Assembly (NCBI GenBank): GCA_947054185.1
Contig: CAMRVW010000105.1
Span: forward strand, 1 to 6,976
Length of the DNA: 6,976 nt
Origin: an uncultured Rikenellaceae bacterium
GTDB taxonomy: Bacteria; Bacteroidota; Bacteroidia; Bacteroidales; Rikenellaceae
Reading direction: 5' to 3'
Below the pieces are notes generated by a model. It searched no databases. It was not told the origin of the DNA and worked only from the letters and a program-made list of their open reading frames with translations. Both the position numbers and the translations under genes were made by a program. Every line of letters starts with the position of its first letter. Position 1 is the first letter of the stretch. Shown here piece after piece: positions 6,008 through 6,976 of the stretch.

Positions 6008-6652
6008 ATGAAACTGACAGAGATTTTGGCCATATCGGGACAGCCCGGCCTGTTCAAGTTCGTGGCGCAATCACGCGGAGGCATCATCGTGGAGGCTCTC
6101 TCCGACTCTAAACGCTCGGTCGTGGCGGGCAATGCCAAGGTAAGTGCGCTCAACGACATAGCCATATTCACCATGGGCGAAGACATGCCGCTGGCAAACG
6201 TGTTCGAGCTCATCTATAGCAAGACCGGCGGAAAGCCATGCTGCAACCACAAGGCATCCAATGACGAGCTTAAGGCAGCCATGAAATCATACGTGCCCGA
6301 CTATGACGAAGAGCGCGTGAGGGTGTCTGACATGAAGAAGTTGTTTGCTTGGTTCAACCTGCTTTTAGGCATCGGCATGACCGAATTTGTCGAGAAAGAA
6401 GAGACCGCACAAGAGGCTCCCACCAAGGTTGTCACCCCCAAGAAGAACGCCAAAAGCCAGGTGACAGTACAAGAGAGCGCTATGGTGTTTGAAGACGCCG
6501 TCGAAATAATCGAGCCGGCCAAGACAACCAAAAGCAAAAAGGCCGAGCCTAAAGAGAAAGCCTCAGAAGACAAACCGGCCAAGAAAACAACCAAAGCCGC
6601 AACCAAGAAAGCCCCCGCCAAGACAACCAAAACAGCCAAGAAAGAGGCATAA
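6008..6652 (+). CDS. DUF5606 family protein with histone-H1-like Lys/Ala tail
   Basis: A 214-residue cytoplasmic protein without signal peptide or membrane segment. Residues 1-128 match the Bacteroidota family DUF5606, function unknown: MKLTEILAISGQPGLFKFVA at the start, then GGIIVEAL, KVSALNDIAIFT (44-55), EDMPLANVFELIY (58-70), NDELKAAM, VPDYDEERVRVSDMKK (96-111) and WFNLLLGIGM (115-124). After an acidic linker (128-137) and a mixed region, residues 171-214 form a basic tail with 16 lysines in 44 residues, in AKKTTK / KKAPAKTTK / AKKEA runs. This resembles the C-terminal tails of histone H1 and bacterial nucleoid proteins and could bind nucleic acid nonspecifically; that is inference. The start is set by the promoter at 5919-5949 and by MKLTEIL being the family's usual N-terminus. 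It is transcribed divergently from the mannosidase. Confidence 0.85.
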   Translation: MKLTEILAISGQPGLFKFVAQSRGGIIVEALSDSKRSVVAGNAKVSALNDIAIFTMGEDMPLANVFELIYSKTGGKPCCNHKASNDELKAAMKSYVPDYDEERVRVSDMKKLFAWFNLLLGIGMTEFVEKEETAQEAPTKVVTPKKNAKSQVTVQESAMVFEDAVEIIEPAKTTKSKKAEPKEKASEDKPAKKTTKAATKKAPAKTTKTAKKEA

Positions 6653-6711
6653 CAGCGGGATATTACTGCCCATTTATTTTACTGAACTGCCGTTTTTGTT
6701 CGCGGGAACTG

Positions 6712-6754
6712 CCTCCGGCGGCCCTTCCGGGGGAGGGGTCTCAGACCCCGTTTT
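6712..6754 (+). terminator. GC-rich double hairpin, possible terminator of the DUF5606 gene
   Basis: Two overlapping stems lie 60 bases past the DUF5606 stop. CCTCCGG (6712-6718) pairs with CCGG (6727-6730) and AGG (6734-6736), with a bulge. GGGGTC (6735-6740) pairs with GACCCC (6744-6749) around TCA and is followed by GTTTT. The stems share bases 6735-6736, so only one can form completely at a time. The T-run is short, making this a moderate terminator candidate. Confidence 0.5.
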
Positions 6755-6784
6755 GAGATATTGAGGAACAACTAAGGATAAAGT

Positions 6785-6841
6785 ACAGATATGTCATAAA
6801 TGTGTAAGACGCATGTCGAAACACATTTATGACATATCTGT
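6785..6841. repeat. Perfect 21-bp inverted repeat with 15-base spacer
   Basis: The arm at 6785-6805 (begins ACAGATATGTC, ends AAATGTGT) is the exact reverse complement of 6821-6841. The 15-base spacer contains a further GAC-GCAT-GTC mini-stem (6808-6817). The arms are AT-rich. TTT follows the right arm, so it could act as a terminator on the plus strand. The length and perfection of the arms also fit the binding site or end of a mobile element. No encoded transposase or integrase is visible here. Confidence 0.75.
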
Positions 6842-6976
6842 TTTCGGCCCTGAGCTTTGTGCCTGAAAGATTCTCAACATGGGCATGACCGCTCGCGGAA
6901 AGGATGGCGAAAGCAGAGCGGCAAGCAAAAGAGGGGCAATGACGGCAAAACATAAAGGGACGCCCCGCCAACATTA

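Larger units (their letters stand above)
6653..6976. other. Gene-poor right edge; possible short ORF start only
   Basis: This 324-base stretch holds the GC-rich hairpins and the long inverted repeat described separately, plus an 8-base direct repeat GAACTGCC (6684-6691 and 6706-6713). After the inverted repeat an ATG at 6879 opens a plus-strand frame to the window edge, beginning MGMTARGKDGES and rich in Arg, Lys, Ala and Gly. It follows a stop codon and has no convincing promoter, so I do not call it a gene. The minus-strand frame at 6741-6974 reads straight through the inverted repeat and looks like chance. The segment may be the edge of an element continuing to the right, but nothing here proves it. 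Confidence 0.4.

Noticed and set aside
6741..6974. 77-codon minus-strand frame at the right edge
   Set aside because: It translates both arms of the perfect inverted repeat and the GC-rich hairpin, has no recognisable domain and no clear promoter in view. Chance openness is more likely.
1..6976. CRISPR arrays, defence systems, transposases, toxin-antitoxin or phage genes
   Set aside because: No regularly spaced direct repeats and no proteins with such domains were seen on either strand.

Overview
The window looks like chromosomal DNA of a member of the Bacteroidota, order Bacteroidales. Four transcription units begin with the phylum's own promoter type, a TAnnTTTG box at -7 with a TTG or TTTG about 19-20 bases further upstream. 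The start codons lack Shine-Dalgarno sequences. Several proteins are of kinds typical of gut Bacteroidales: a DUF5606 protein, a short PabB, a very short PabC and a lipoprotein GH2 beta-mannosidase. A gut family such as Muribaculaceae or Bacteroidaceae is plausible, but the sequence alone does not settle it.

Layout, left to right. (1) Minus strand: the first 64 codons of a probable glycosyltransferase run off the left edge. Upstream of it is a tRNA-Glu(TTC) gene with its own promoter and terminator. (2) Plus strand: a two-gene folate operon, pabB and pabC, overlaps by 8 bases. It would take chorismate to 4-amino-4-deoxychorismate and then to p-aminobenzoate; the glutaminase PabA is not in the window. 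(3) Plus strand: a small exported protein (probably a lipoprotein) with an extreme Arg/Asn/Tyr/Cys/His composition. It has its own promoter, with a perfect dyad between the promoter boxes, and a strong terminator. (4) Minus strand: a decayed GNAT acetyltransferase gene that has lost its middle section and its reading frame. (5) Minus strand: a complete lipoprotein GH2 beta-mannosidase of 876 residues with promoter and a 16-bp-stem terminator. (6) Plus strand, divergent from the mannosidase: a DUF5606 protein with a histone-H1-like lysine/alanine tail. (7) A gene-poor right edge with GC-rich hairpins and a perfect 21-bp inverted repeat.

Apart from pabB-pabC the genes do not form one pathway. 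The window reads as ordinary housekeeping and accessory chromosome. No new multi-gene system is evident. The points most worth a second look are the Cys/Arg/Asn-rich exported protein and the dyad in its promoter, the internally deleted GNAT gene, the H1-like tail on the DUF5606 protein, and the long inverted repeat at the right end.
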